From Anaerolineales bacterium (GTDB taxonomy: Bacteria > Chloroflexota > Anaerolineae > Anaerolineales > Villigracilaceae): DNA of 64,000 nt. Both the position numbers and the translations under genes were made by a program. Position 1 is the first letter of the stretch; the number at the start of each line of letters is the position of its first letter. The stretch spans positions 1 to 64,000 of the forward strand of contig JAFGMV010000032.1 of assembly GCA_016927315.1 (NCBI GenBank). The letters are read 5' to 3'. The notes below the pieces were generated by a model. It was not told the DNA's origin. It did no database searches and worked only from the letters and a program-made list of their open reading frames with translations. Of the stretch, positions 44,059 through 52,277 are shown one piece after another.

Positions 44059-44809
44059 ATTTGCAGGCGAAACTGAAGGAATTCCTGGCTGATTTACCGC
44101 CGTTGTTCCAGGCTTGCAGGCTGTACGTAATGCTTTCCCCTCCCGTGGTGATTGAAATATCGGTGTAGTTGGTGATGTTTGGGGTCAGGTCGGCAATCTG
44201 GACATCATTCCGGTAGAGAAGATATCCCAGGACATTGGAAGCGCCGTTCCAACTGAGGGATACTTTTGCTTCAAGGTTGGCGCCATTCCATTCGCAGACA
44301 TATTCATATTTGAGGTTCACAGGGGTAGCCGGGGGGGCGATGGTGGGGAACGGGGGCGCGGTCATGGTCGGTGCGGTCCAATGGCTGCCGGAAGCTTCTG
44401 CGTATTCTCCCCAGACCCAGCACGATTTGCTTTCCTCGTACTCAACAATCCAGTAGCCGGGATAAGCGCCCAGGATTTTTACCGAAGCCCCGGGCAGGAA
44501 GGTGTTCAGGATTTCAAATTCCTGTCCTGGTCCGGAGCGGCAGTTGGTGCTTTCGTTGATTTTCAACATTGGTAGTGAATAGGTTGGTTCGGTGGTTGGC
44601 GTGATGGTTGCAGTCGGCTTGAGGGTGGCAGTCGCTTTTGCGGTAGGGGTTTCTGACGGCGGACCGATCGCAGTCAGGGTCTGGGCTACGGCTGTCGCAG
44701 CTTTTTGTTCTGTTGTCAGATCGTCCTTTTTTGGCAGGTTGCAGGCCGGCAGCAGGCTGAATAGCAGCAAGAAACTGACGATAGCTGTTGTCCTCTTGTG
44801 GGGTGTCAT
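44057..44809 (-). CDS. SH3-like and fibronectin-III-like lipoprotein, paralog A
   Basis: A 250-residue lipoprotein (lipobox LPAC). After a Thr/Pro spacer comes an SH3-like domain (STNCRSGPGQEFEIL, GYWIVEYEESKSCWVW). A C-terminal fibronectin-III-like domain has the VSLSWNGASNVLGYLLYRN pattern. It is the paralog of the next gene upstream and was probably duplicated in tandem. Both likely sit on the outer face of the membrane and bind cell-wall or surface ligands. The precise function is unknown. Confidence 0.78.
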   Translation of the reverse strand: MTPHKRTTAIVSFLLLFSLLPACNLPKKDDLTTEQKAATAVAQTLTAIGPPSETPTAKATATLKPTATITPTTEPTYSLPMLKINESTNCRSGPGQEFEILNTFLPGASVKILGAYPGYWIVEYEESKSCWVWGEYAEASGSHWTAPTMTAPPFPTIAPPATPVNLKYEYVCEWNGANLEAKVSLSWNGASNVLGYLLYRNDVQIADLTPNITNYTDISITTGGESITYSLQAWNNGGKSARNSFSFACK

Positions 44810-44859
44810 CTCTCTTCTCCCTGTTTGCTTTTGAACTGATTCTATTTGAAGAATTCACT

Positions 44860-45573
44860 TTACGGGCAGGTCATGGTGATCACATTGCTGCTGGCTGTGC
44901 CTGCAAAATTATATGCTTCGATATTGTATCCGACGCTTTGCCCGGAAAGCAGGGAAATGGTTTCGGTGAAGCTGGTTGAGTTTTGGGCCAGTTCAGCGGC
45001 CAGGTCACCGTTGCGATACACACGGTATCCGGTTTCGCTTTCTATGTCAGACCAGCTGATGGAGATATCAGCCTGGTTGTTTGCACAGAAGTAATCCCAT
45101 TTTTGGATGATGACAGAGAGCGGAGCGGCCCCGGTGGGTGTGGGAGGTTCTGTTACGGTTGGGACGGATTGGTAGCTGCCAGACGGGGTGGCATACGCTG
45201 CATACAACCAGCAGGTGACATTGTTGTTTTTGACCAGCCAGTAACCAGGCAGGAAAGAACCGGCGATCTCGACCTGCGTTCCGGGCTGCAGGGTAAACAG
45301 CTTTTCATAGGCGGGGTCTGGCCCGGAGCGGCAGTTTGTGGCTTCGCTGACACTGAGCCGGGCAGGGGCATAGGTCGTAACTGTTGGGACAGCCAGGGGA
45401 GTCGTGGGCGGGTTAGATTCAGACGGCACGATTGCAGTCAGGGTTTGGGCGACGACGGTGGCGGCTTTTTCCTGTGTTGTTAGCGTTTGTTCAGTGGGAA
45501 GATTGCAGGCAGTGACTACGGCAGCGATTATCAGTAAACAGATGAATATTGTGGGTTTCGTGCGTTCCGTCAT
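44860..45573 (-). CDS. SH3-like and fibronectin-III-like lipoprotein, paralog B
   Basis: A 237-residue lipoprotein (lipobox VTAC) with the same order as paralog A: ATNCRSGPDPAYEKLF, GYWLVKNNNVTCWLY, a Pro linker and ISISWSDIESETGYRVYRNG. It lies 50 bases upstream of paralog A on the same strand. The shared EKAAT.VAQTLTAI segment after the lipobox makes common descent clear. Function unknown. Confidence 0.78.
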   Translation of the reverse strand: MTERTKPTIFICLLIIAAVVTACNLPTEQTLTTQEKAATVVAQTLTAIVPSESNPPTTPLAVPTVTTYAPARLSVSEATNCRSGPDPAYEKLFTLQPGTQVEIAGSFLPGYWLVKNNNVTCWLYAAYATPSGSYQSVPTVTEPPTPTGAAPLSVIIQKWDYFCANNQADISISWSDIESETGYRVYRNGDLAAELAQNSTSFTETISLLSGQSVGYNIEAYNFAGTASSNVITMTCP

Positions 45574-45620
45574 CCTTTGCTCCCTTCAGTTACGATGAAA
45601 TAATTGTACCTGATCTGTCA

Positions 45621-45653
45621 AAAGAGTGTGACCCGAACCGGGTCACACTCTTT
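45621..45653 (-). terminator. Intrinsic terminator after the selenoprotein gene
   Basis: A perfect 15-bp inverted repeat, AAAGAGTGTGACCCG with its complement, has a 3-base loop and T residues on the minus strand. It can work in both directions. Confidence 0.8.
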
Positions 45654-45683
45654 TTGTCGGGAGAAAGCGGTGATATGGGTTGT

Positions 45684-46229
45684 TTACTTCAAATTCGCCC
45701 GGATAAAGCGTACCAGCTCGTTTACCTCAACGTACATCGTGCGGTTAGGATTGTCTGGCGCTCCATAGTCTTTAAACCAGACGATCTGTCCGGTTTTGTC
45801 TACCAGGGCAAATGTATGACTGGGTTCTCCATTGCTCAGGGCAAACTCATCAGCTCCAAAAGCCCGCGTCACACGGCCATCCAGGTCAACCAGCATTGGG
45901 GTTGTAATGCCGAGGGCCTGTGCTTCAGGAGCCTGTTGGTTTGCCGGATCGGCGGCAATACTTAACAAGGCGACGTCCAAAGCCTGGAAATCTGAACTGT
46001 TTTGCAGATCCACGACCTGCTGCATGCAGGGCGGTCAACCAACCGCCATGTGGAAAAACAGGAAAACAGGTTGTTTACCTCGGTAATCAGTTAATGAAAC
46101 TTCACCACCCAGGGCATTGGGAAGTGTAAAGTCGGGGGCTGGCTGTAGTTGGGTCTGAACAGCAGGTTGTCCAGAGCAGGCTGCCAGGGTTGTAATCAGC
46201 AATCCAAGGATTAAGAATATTCGTTTCAT
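45684..46229 (-). CDS. Thioredoxin-like (TlpA/AhpC-type) lipoprotein, probable selenoprotein
   Basis: The frame is continuous for 181 residues if TGA at 46037-46035 is read as an amino acid. It starts at ATG 46229 behind AAGGAG, has lipobox LAAC and a thioredoxin fold with PDFTLPNALGGEVSL. The active site reads FFHMAVG-(UGA)-PPC68, so UGA takes the place of the first Cys of the usual CPPC pair (residue 65). The chain then continues without a break into SIAADPANQQ and VDLDGRVTRAFG. This strongly suggests selenocysteine in a UxxC redox site. A possible SECIS-like hairpin (TGCAG / CTGCA) follows within 35 bases. A nonsense mutation is the alternative. Confidence 0.75.
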
Positions 46230-46336
46230 ACATTTCTCCTTAGGCTTCAAAAGGCTAATTGTGAGATAAAGTATACCTTAAATGTATGAATATTGTTCAG
46301 GATCTCAACAAGGGTTGCAGCATTCGGTTGCGAAGT

Positions 46337-46825
46337 TCATTCTGTGACTTGCAGGGGCCTGGCGTTTGTGATTCGCTGTAATTCTGCAGGGGAAACCTCA
46401 AAGACTGCGTTGGGAGTCCCGGCTGCGGCCCAGACGGTGTCGAACTTCAACAGATCTTGATCCATATAGGTCACAATCGGTTGGGGGTGCCCTACTGGGG
46501 CGACGCCGCCGATGGAAAAACCGGTTACTTCCCGAACGAACTCTGCCTCGGCTCGGCTGGTTTTTTCTCCAATGGCAGCCTGCAGGCGTTTCAGGTCCAC
46601 CCGGTTGGCGCCGCTGGTCAGCACCAGGATGGGGATACCGCTCTTCTTGCCTTTGAAGATAAGCGATTTAACAATTTGTTCCAATTGGCAATTACAGCGA
46701 TCTGCCGCTTCCTGAGCAGTACGTGTACTTTCAGAGAACTCAATCACCTGGCAGTGCAGGCCTTTTTGGTGTAGGGTTTCCTGGATGATTTGGGCGTTTT
46801 TTGAAAGTTTGTTGATCATGCGCAT
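46337..46825 (-). CDS. YbaK/EbsC-family aminoacyl-tRNA deacylase
   Basis: A 162-residue YbaK/ProX-type protein with FSESTRTAQEAADRCNC near the start. It also carries IVKSLIFKG, GANRVDLKRLQAAIG and FSIGGVAPVGHPQPI, including the Gly/Pro loop of the editing site. Such proteins remove wrongly attached amino acids (Cys or Ala on tRNA-Pro, for instance). Exact specificity is unknown. It is a single gene. Confidence 0.86.
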   Translation of the reverse strand: MRMINKLSKNAQIIQETLHQKGLHCQVIEFSESTRTAQEAADRCNCQLEQIVKSLIFKGKKSGIPILVLTSGANRVDLKRLQAAIGEKTSRAEAEFVREVTGFSIGGVAPVGHPQPIVTYMDQDLLKFDTVWAAAGTPNAVFEVSPAELQRITNARPLQVTE

Positions 46826-46856
46826 AAGTTTATCATGTTATCTCATATGTGATACG

Positions 46857-46988
46857 GAATTTTCAATTCGTGAGGTAGTTACACGAGTTGGATATACCGA
46901 CTTGTCACACTTTGGAAGAAAACTCCGAAAACAGACCGGGTATTCTTCTGGTGAGGACCGCCAACAATTCTGCTGGAGGTTTCAATAA
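46857..46988 (+). pseudogene. Remnant of an AraC-type helix-turn-helix
   Basis: SIREVVTRVGYTDLSHFGRKLRKQTG matches the last DNA-binding helix pair of AraC regulators, including the VGYTD..HF..KLRK pattern. No start, no first HTH and no effector domain remain. It is wedged between two minus-strand genes and is a decayed fragment. Confidence 0.6.
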
Positions 46989-47645
46989 CTATACTTTTTG
47001 TGCCAGAACGATGGCAACAGGTAACCCCCACATAACTTTGATCTTTTCTGAAATTACCTGAAAATTTTCCGCTTCGATGCATGTCCGGGTATAGATCGGG
47101 CGGCAGTCCAGCAGTTCTGGCCAGTGTTTGTGTCCCCATTCGTATGCTTTTACTATCAGGCTTTCCACTTTTTCAAGGGAGACCACGCAAAGCCGTCCGC
47201 CTGGTCTCAAGACACGATGACATTCACCCAATACGATTGGGATGTCTGGAGTGTCGAACAGTTCCAACGTAAAACTGATAAAGACTGCGTTAAAGGTATC
47301 ATCAGGGTAAGCCAGAGAAGCCGCACTGCCTTTATGAAATGTGACGATGCCATCCAGGCCGGCAGAGTGGACGCGCCGGCGGGAGATGCGCAGCATCCCT
47401 TCTGAAATATCAACCGCCGAGACACTTCCGCCCTGGCAGGCTTTCCCCAGTTCGATCAGGGCATGCCCGGTTCCACAGCCGATTTCGAGTACCTGTTCCC
47501 CGGGCTGGACAGCGATCATCTGCAGCCCGATGCTGCTGAACTTCTTTTCGCTGCCAGCAAACAGGTCGTACCAGCGCGCCATATTATCGTAGGCTTTTTC
47601 GGCTTGTTTGTGTGTGCGGGGAACAGGTTGGATATTTTGTTCCAC
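46989..47645 (-). CDS. SAM-dependent methyltransferase (UbiE-like)
   Basis: A 218-residue class I methyltransferase. Motif I is LEIGCGTGHALIELG, then motif II VSAVDISEGMLRISR and motif III-like LRPGGRLCVVSLEK. It acts on a small molecule or quinone-like substrate. The family includes UbiE, arsenite and phosphatidylethanolamine methyltransferases, and no further assignment is safe. Confidence 0.85.
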   Translation of the reverse strand: MEQNIQPVPRTHKQAEKAYDNMARWYDLFAGSEKKFSSIGLQMIAVQPGEQVLEIGCGTGHALIELGKACQGGSVSAVDISEGMLRISRRRVHSAGLDGIVTFHKGSAASLAYPDDTFNAVFISFTLELFDTPDIPIVLGECHRVLRPGGRLCVVSLEKVESLIVKAYEWGHKHWPELLDCRPIYTRTCIEAENFQVISEKIKVMWGLPVAIVLAQKV

Positions 47646-47686
47646 AGACAGATCCTTCCTGGGTTAATGATCAAGAATAAAAAAGA

Positions 47687-48451
47687 CTACTCTAAACCAA
47701 ACCCCTGCTGCTTGATAATTTTTTTCAGGTGGGGTCGCAGCGGTTTTGCCAGGCGCCTGGCCGTGTGTTCGGTCCAGCTGTAATCTTCAATTTTGTCCGG
47801 TTTGCCATCCAAGGAAATCTGCCGATTTTTATAGATACCGGTCTTTAACATCGTCAGGTCATATCCCATCAAGTATTCATCCTGGTTGGAGTTGAATTTC
47901 TCCCAATGCAGGACTGCTTTCAGCGGCAGCCGGGGACGGATGTTTGGTTTTTTGGTCGGCCAACCGATGGTCATGCCGGTAATGGGAAAGGTCAGGGGGG
48001 GGAGGTTTAACAACTCGATCACTTCCTGCGGATTATTACGGATTGCACCGATGTAGCAGATACCCAATCCCAACGATTCAGCAGCCAGGGCTGCATTTTG
48101 AGCGGCGATGACTGTATCGGTGGCTGCAAGCAGGAAGGATTCGAGACTGTCTGTGTTCTGGGTATAGCCGCGCAGCTGGCTTGCCCGTTCTGTCCGGGAA
48201 AGATCTGCGCACCAGGCCAGAAAAACTGGAGCTTCGGCAACCTGATGCTGTTTTCCACACAACTCATAAAGCGCCAGGCGTTTCTCCTCTTCTGTTACGG
48301 CAATGACACTGTAGGCCTGGAAATTGGAGGATGTCGAAGCGCGCTGCCCGGCGGTTACAATTGTTTCGATAACAGAGGCTGGTACGGGCCACGTCTCATA
48401 CCGCCGGACTGAACCATGCTTGTGGATCAACTCTAAGGTCGCATTCATCAT
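47687..48451 (-). CDS. Nitroreductase-family FMN oxidoreductase
   Basis: A 254-residue protein of the NfsA/Frp-like nitroreductase type. It has the FMN-binding HGSVRRYE start, QRASTSSNFQAYSVI, AAESLGLGICYIGAIRNNPQEV and GMTIGWP blocks. It reduces flavin-dependent substrates such as nitro compounds or quinones with NAD(P)H. The C-terminal extension of about 70 residues is typical of the longer subgroup. Confidence 0.87.
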   Translation of the reverse strand: MMNATLELIHKHGSVRRYETWPVPASVIETIVTAGQRASTSSNFQAYSVIAVTEEEKRLALYELCGKQHQVAEAPVFLAWCADLSRTERASQLRGYTQNTDSLESFLLAATDTVIAAQNAALAAESLGLGICYIGAIRNNPQEVIELLNLPPLTFPITGMTIGWPTKKPNIRPRLPLKAVLHWEKFNSNQDEYLMGYDLTMLKTGIYKNRQISLDGKPDKIEDYSWTEHTARRLAKPLRPHLKKIIKQQGFGLE

Positions 48452-48509
48452 CTCGCACTCTCCGGTCTCAGGAAGAACAGGTTAATATTATCTTATCATG
48501 CCGTCGAGG

Positions 48510-49124
48510 TTATATTCCATATTCGATCATTTTTGCTTGTAATTCCTCATACTCGTATACAGCGGAGAACTGAGGGAAGTCAGCAACTATATTTTCGGAT
48601 GGGCGGAAGAGGATACCGTTATCTGCTTCAAGCAGCATGGAAGTGTCATTATAGGAATCGCCGACTGCGACCACCCTGAACCCAATACTTTTAAAGGCCA
48701 GCACAGCATGTTTTTTACCATCCCGCTGTCTTAGTACGTAATCGACCACCTGATTATGTCCATTCGTAATTAGTTGATTACAAAAGATGGTTGGATTCCC
48801 CATCTTTTCCTTAAGCGGGGCCACAAATTGATAAAAACTGTCGGTCAGGATGATTAGTGTAGAACGCGTTTCAAGCCAGTTAATGAACTCCACTGCACCG
48901 GGCAGGGGAGCAAGTGTGGAAATCACAGATTGGATGTCTTTCAAAGTCAGGTTATTTTCTTTAAGAAGCTGTAAACGTCCACGCATCAAGACGTCATAAT
49001 CGGAAACATCCCGTGTCGTCAGGCGAAGTTTTTCGATCCCGGTTTTTTTTGAAACCTCAATCCAGATCTCTGGAGTAAAAACACCCTCCATGTCCATGGC
49101 TGCCAATGTCGGTTTTGATTTCAT
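48510..49124 (-). CDS. thrH: ThrH-like HAD phosphatase / phosphotransferase
   Basis: A 204-residue protein of the ThrH group (phosphoserine phosphatase and homoserine phosphotransferase). It has motif I MDMEGVFTPEIW, the VSDYDVLMRGRLQLL cap, motif II Thr in LTDSFYQF, GKKHAVLAFKSIG and motif IV GDSYNDTSML. In the family it acts in Ser/Thr phosphate metabolism. It is single, with no amino acid genes beside it. Confidence 0.88.
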   Translation of the reverse strand: MKSKPTLAAMDMEGVFTPEIWIEVSKKTGIEKLRLTTRDVSDYDVLMRGRLQLLKENNLTLKDIQSVISTLAPLPGAVEFINWLETRSTLIILTDSFYQFVAPLKEKMGNPTIFCNQLITNGHNQVVDYVLRQRDGKKHAVLAFKSIGFRVVAVGDSYNDTSMLLEADNGILFRPSENIVADFPQFSAVYEYEELQAKMIEYGI

Positions 49125-49239
49125 TAAGTATCCTCGAATGAAGAAAATGTTTGAAAGAGTCTATTACAGGATAGGCGAAACGTCAAACGTTTCTCCCCTT
49201 GAATCAAGAGTTGTGGAAGCTTAGCTTAAACAAGACGGG

Positions 49240-49536
49240 TTGGCTGTACGAAAGATGACCTTATTACGCCCATTGAAAACCAGGAAGTTGCTGGCGTTGA
49301 GTTTCCACCCGGCCCTGTGGCTGGATAAGGTTGGGTTACGGATCGGGGAATGCTTGTTGAGCGGCAGTCCAGCTGCTTTGTCTGACATCCGCTGTCCCTC
49401 AATGTGGGGAGAAAGGGATCGTATACCCGAGCTATCGTTCGGGCCTGATGCGGAGAACAGCATCGTTCCAGGAAATCACAACCTGCCGTTTACCAGACTG
49501 GAAGAAGTTTCCACCCTGGTCCTGGATTTTTTTTGA
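49240..49536 (+). pseudogene. Remnant of an alpha/beta hydrolase C-terminus
   Basis: The frame contains WGERDRIPELSFG and NHNLPFTRLEEVSTLVLDFF. These recall the Asp-bearing loop and the last helix of alpha/beta hydrolases. The His is preceded by GN rather than GAGH. The first two thirds of such a protein (oxyanion loop and nucleophile elbow) are absent. Probably a fragment left from a larger gene. Confidence 0.45.
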
Positions 49537-49559
49537 CCGGCCGGCCGCCCGCCCGGTGA

Positions 49560-50030
49560 TTAACGGATAAACGCTGCTGGCTGACCGGCAAGTGTATCCC
49601 GCACACGATCATCGTGATGGGCATGGATTTCCAGGGCATCAAGCTCCTGTGGCGTGAAGAAGCGCACATCCGTTGTCTCGTTGCTGAGCCGCGGTTCACC
49701 ATTGGTGATTTCAGCTTCGAAATTCAAAACGATAAAATGGGCTTTGTTCCCATCCGGGTAGATTACAAGTTGGTCCGGATTGCTGTATACACCGACCAGC
49801 CGCTTGACGACCACTTCCAGGCCGGTTTCTTCGAAGATTTCCCTGAGGCAGGCTTCCTCGACCGATTCCCCTGGTTCGACCATCCCGCCGGGCAGGCACC
49901 ACTTTCCATTGTCAGCCCGCAGCGTAAAAAGAACTTTCTGGCGTAGCCGGTCGAAGATAGTGGCCGAACATCCGATTCGAAGATTCCCCTGTCTGCCAAG
50001 ACGGTTCCCGTAGAGTACCTGTGTCTGCAT
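49560..50030 (-). CDS. NUDIX hydrolase
   Basis: A 156-residue protein with a full Nudix box, [20 protein letters not shown] followed by ETGLE. The first part is [23 protein letters not shown]. Nudix enzymes hydrolyse nucleoside diphosphates linked to another group. The N-terminal 20 residues ([15 protein letters not shown]) are typical of the ADP-ribose-like subgroup, but the substrate is not known. Confidence 0.9.
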   Translation of the reverse strand: MQTQVLYGNRLGRQGNLRIGCSATIFDRLRQKVLFTLRADNGKWCLPGGMVEPGESVEEACLREIFEETGLEVVVKRLVGVYSNPDQLVIYPDGNKAHFIVLNFEAEITNGEPRLSNETTDVRFFTPQELDALEIHAHHDDRVRDTLAGQPAAFIR

Positions 50031-50046
50031 TGTGCCTCCTGGAAAG

Positions 50047-50077
50047 AAACAGGACGGGATCCGGTCCCGTCCTGTTT
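50047..50077 (-). terminator. Hairpin between the cytochrome lipoprotein and NUDIX genes
   Basis: A perfect 13-bp inverted repeat (50047-50059 with 50065-50077) with a 5-base loop. The downstream T-run is weak, so termination may be incomplete. Confidence 0.65.
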
Positions 50078-50122
50078 GCTGGATCCTGCGGTTAACAGGT
50101 TTAGATTGTACTCAGCTGCGGG

Positions 50123-50614
50123 TTAGTTGTCCAGTGCCCCTGCGTTGATCCAGGCGGCAATTACATTAAGTTGTACGGGCGTCAGCTTTGCTCCTCGCTT
50201 GGGCATTTTTCCACTGGCGACCAGGTCATAGAGATGACTGTTTTCAGCATCACCTGGGGCGATCACTGCCCCGCTTTCCCCGCCGGCCATCAGCGTCGAA
50301 TAGCTGCTGACCGCAAAATTGCCTTCAGTACGTTGTCCACCATGGCATTGCAGGCAGCGGCTTTCAAGGATAGGGAGCACATCTGCTGAGAAATTGATCT
50401 CACTTGTCGTGGATGCCTCTGTTGTCGCGGCTTCGGTTTCAGTAACAGGAGTATCCACGCTAGCGTCACTGTCCCCGGATGCCGGGGCTGCGGTGACAGG
50501 TGCTTCTGCAGCAGTTGTCAAGGTCGCTGGTGTAGACTGTGTTCCGCAGGCGGCCAGTGCAATCGAGAAAATCAGAACAACAATGCCAGGTTGGACAAAT
50601 CGATTTGTAACCAT
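50123..50614 (-). CDS. Lipoprotein with planctomycete-type cytochrome c domain
   Basis: A 163-residue lipoprotein (lipobox LAAC) with a long Thr/Ala spacer and a heme domain. CLQCHG binds the heme and KMPKRGAKL supplies the likely axial Met. The FSADVLPILESRCLQCHGG arrangement matches the PSCyt1-type cytochromes. It should be a surface electron carrier. GAGGAG just before ATG 50614 favours this start over the upstream ATG 50626. The gene downstream of it is NUDIX; upstream is the DUF2231 membrane protein. Confidence 0.85.
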   Translation of the reverse strand: MVTNRFVQPGIVVLIFSIALAACGTQSTPATLTTAAEAPVTAAPASGDSDASVDTPVTETEAATTEASTTSEINFSADVLPILESRCLQCHGGQRTEGNFAVSSYSTLMAGGESGAVIAPGDAENSHLYDLVASGKMPKRGAKLTPVQLNVIAAWINAGALDN

Positions 50615-50738
50615 TATTCTCCTCATTCATTTACAAAGTAAATACAATGTAAGCATAAATGCAGTACTCCTGTTTTCTCCCGATGGGATTAACAGCCGGG
50701 TTTCCTGCAAGAAAGTGTACTATCCGGTGATCTGCGTT

Positions 50739-51182
50739 TTAAAATCCATAAAGAATAACCCCTCCAAGGAATCCCAAAACCAGTGCCAGGATGAAACTAA
50801 CGATGTAAGCGCTGACGTACAGGATTTTTCCGGGGGACTGTTCAAACAGGTCTTGTTTGCGCCAGCGGACAAGCGCTGTCGTGCTGGTAATGACCAGCAG
50901 GATTGATGCCAGGATAATCTTACTGCCTGTATTGGGCGCCTGGTTGCCATAATAAAGCATATTATCGCGTAAGCCGGTGATGCCAGCCGCAATAATGCTG
51001 ACTGCTGCCAATGCAATGTTGGCAAAGGCTGTCTGCTCCAGGTTGCGATTGGTTTTGCGTGCCAGGGATAACAGGATAAAGAATGCTGCTGCGCCGGTCA
51101 ACGCAATAGGAAAATGCACCACCATGGCATGCAGGGGGTGAGTTTCTGTCAGGGCATAAATAAGACGCTCAAAAAAATCCAT
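50739..51182 (-). CDS. DUF2231 membrane protein
   Basis: A 147-residue protein with four membrane helices and the conserved start THPLHAMVVHFPIAL, whose His residues are the DUF2231 hallmark. Related proteins accompany c-type cytochromes and may bind heme. The neighbouring cytochrome lipoprotein, on the same strand 124 bases downstream, supports such a pairing. Function uncertain. Confidence 0.83.
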   Translation of the reverse strand: MDFFERLIYALTETHPLHAMVVHFPIALTGAAAFFILLSLARKTNRNLEQTAFANIALAAVSIIAAGITGLRDNMLYYGNQAPNTGSKIILASILLVITSTTALVRWRKQDLFEQSPGKILYVSAYIVSFILALVLGFLGGVILYGF

Positions 51183-51254
51183 CCTAACTCCTTATGGCAT
51201 AATATTGTTCTTCCTGCTAAGACTGGTTGAACAGCATCAAACTTACCAAAGTAT

Positions 51255-51851
51255 TTATAAGGTTTGGATTTTTTTCAGTAAAGTAGGAATTATGGTTTTA
51301 TAGGATGATTCAATGGCGGTTGTATCAACTTGGAACAATTTGTTAGCTGTAATCGTCGGAATCCAATCGTTTAGCAGGGCATCAATATGATGCAAGTCTG
51401 CAGATTGTGCGATTCTCAATACCTTTCCCCTGGAGTTATAGCGCTGTTGAATAAGTTCTACTGGAGCAGAGAGGAAGATGAAGAGATCCGGATAGGGTAA
51501 CCCCTTGCGAAGTTCCTCGTATAGCCTTTTGCATAGGATAAACTGATCCTGGTTAAGATACCCTTTTTGGAGAAACAACTTGGTGAAGATATAAAAATCC
51601 ATTTCCATGCCACCATCGACCAGCCCCGGTTTTTCCCCGCAGCGGATGTGATGTTCCTGTTCTGCTCGCAAGAGCAGATAATCAACCTGGTTGGCAAGGG
51701 CATACCCGGGATTTTCTTTAAATTGCTGCTGAAAGGGTCGTGCAGTGTGCTGTTCCAGGCCTGTGCTGAAAGGATAGGACTGGCTGATCGCTTTTACAAG
51801 GGTTGTTTTGCCAACGCCTGAGTTCCCAATGACGCAAATAAGGTTTCCCAT
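51255..51851 (-). CDS. Deoxynucleoside-kinase-like P-loop protein
   Basis: A 198-residue P-loop protein with GNSGVGKTTLV near the start and the VDGGMEMDFYIFTK region, followed by LFIFLSAPVELIQQR. The fold resembles deoxyribonucleoside kinases, and no substrate is clear. TATAAT lies exactly 7 bases upstream of ATG 51851, so the transcript is probably leaderless. An ATG at 51875 lies upstream of that -10 box and is unlikely to be used. Confidence 0.7.
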   Translation of the reverse strand: MGNLICVIGNSGVGKTTLVKAISQSYPFSTGLEQHTARPFQQQFKENPGYALANQVDYLLLRAEQEHHIRCGEKPGLVDGGMEMDFYIFTKLFLQKGYLNQDQFILCKRLYEELRKGLPYPDLFIFLSAPVELIQQRYNSRGKVLRIAQSADLHHIDALLNDWIPTITANKLFQVDTTAIESSYKTIIPTLLKKIQTL

Positions 51852-51858
51852 ACATATG

Positions 51859-51864
51859 ATTATA
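51859..51864 (-). promoter_or_regulatory. -10 element of a probable leaderless transcript
   Basis: On the minus strand TATAAT is followed after 7 bases by ATG 51851. No Shine-Dalgarno sequence is seen. No clear -35 is seen. Confidence 0.45.
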
Positions 51865-51954
51865 TGTGTTTTCAACGTTTGGAAAGGTGGTACTCAGGGG
51901 TGGTATGTTTTATGGAAAATCCTTGACTGACAAAAGCGCTGATATATTTATCGT

Positions 51955-52251
51955 ATGATTAACTTTGTATTGGAAGGTACAGTAATCGATCGGGTCATAC
52001 TCGACCCAGCCTGGTTTAGGTTGATGGCGCTGCTTTATATAATCGATAGCGCTGATTTTATATTTTTAATGCAGCAAACCAGTATGACCAGGGGCAACCT
52101 GTATTCACACATGACCAAACTGGAAGCTGCTGGTCACCTGGAAATCGAGTAATTATTTATAGGTCGTCGATCCAATACCGTGCTGAAGCTGACAGAAACA
52201 GGTCGCGAGGCCTTTTGTACTTTCACAGAGCAGAGGAGGTGTTTTTTTTAA
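51955..52251 (+). pseudogene. Winged-helix regulator with premature stop
   Basis: The first 65 codons (MTRGNLYSHMTKLEAAGHLEIE) and the next 32 (FIGRRSNTVLKLTETGREAF) are in the same frame and fit one winged-helix regulator, divided by TAA at 52150-52152. The stop replaces what is normally a Lys codon at that site, a single-base change from AAA. It is probably a recent pseudogene. Confidence 0.7.
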
Positions 52252-52277
52252 TGATTTACCTGAATAATTCCAGAAGT

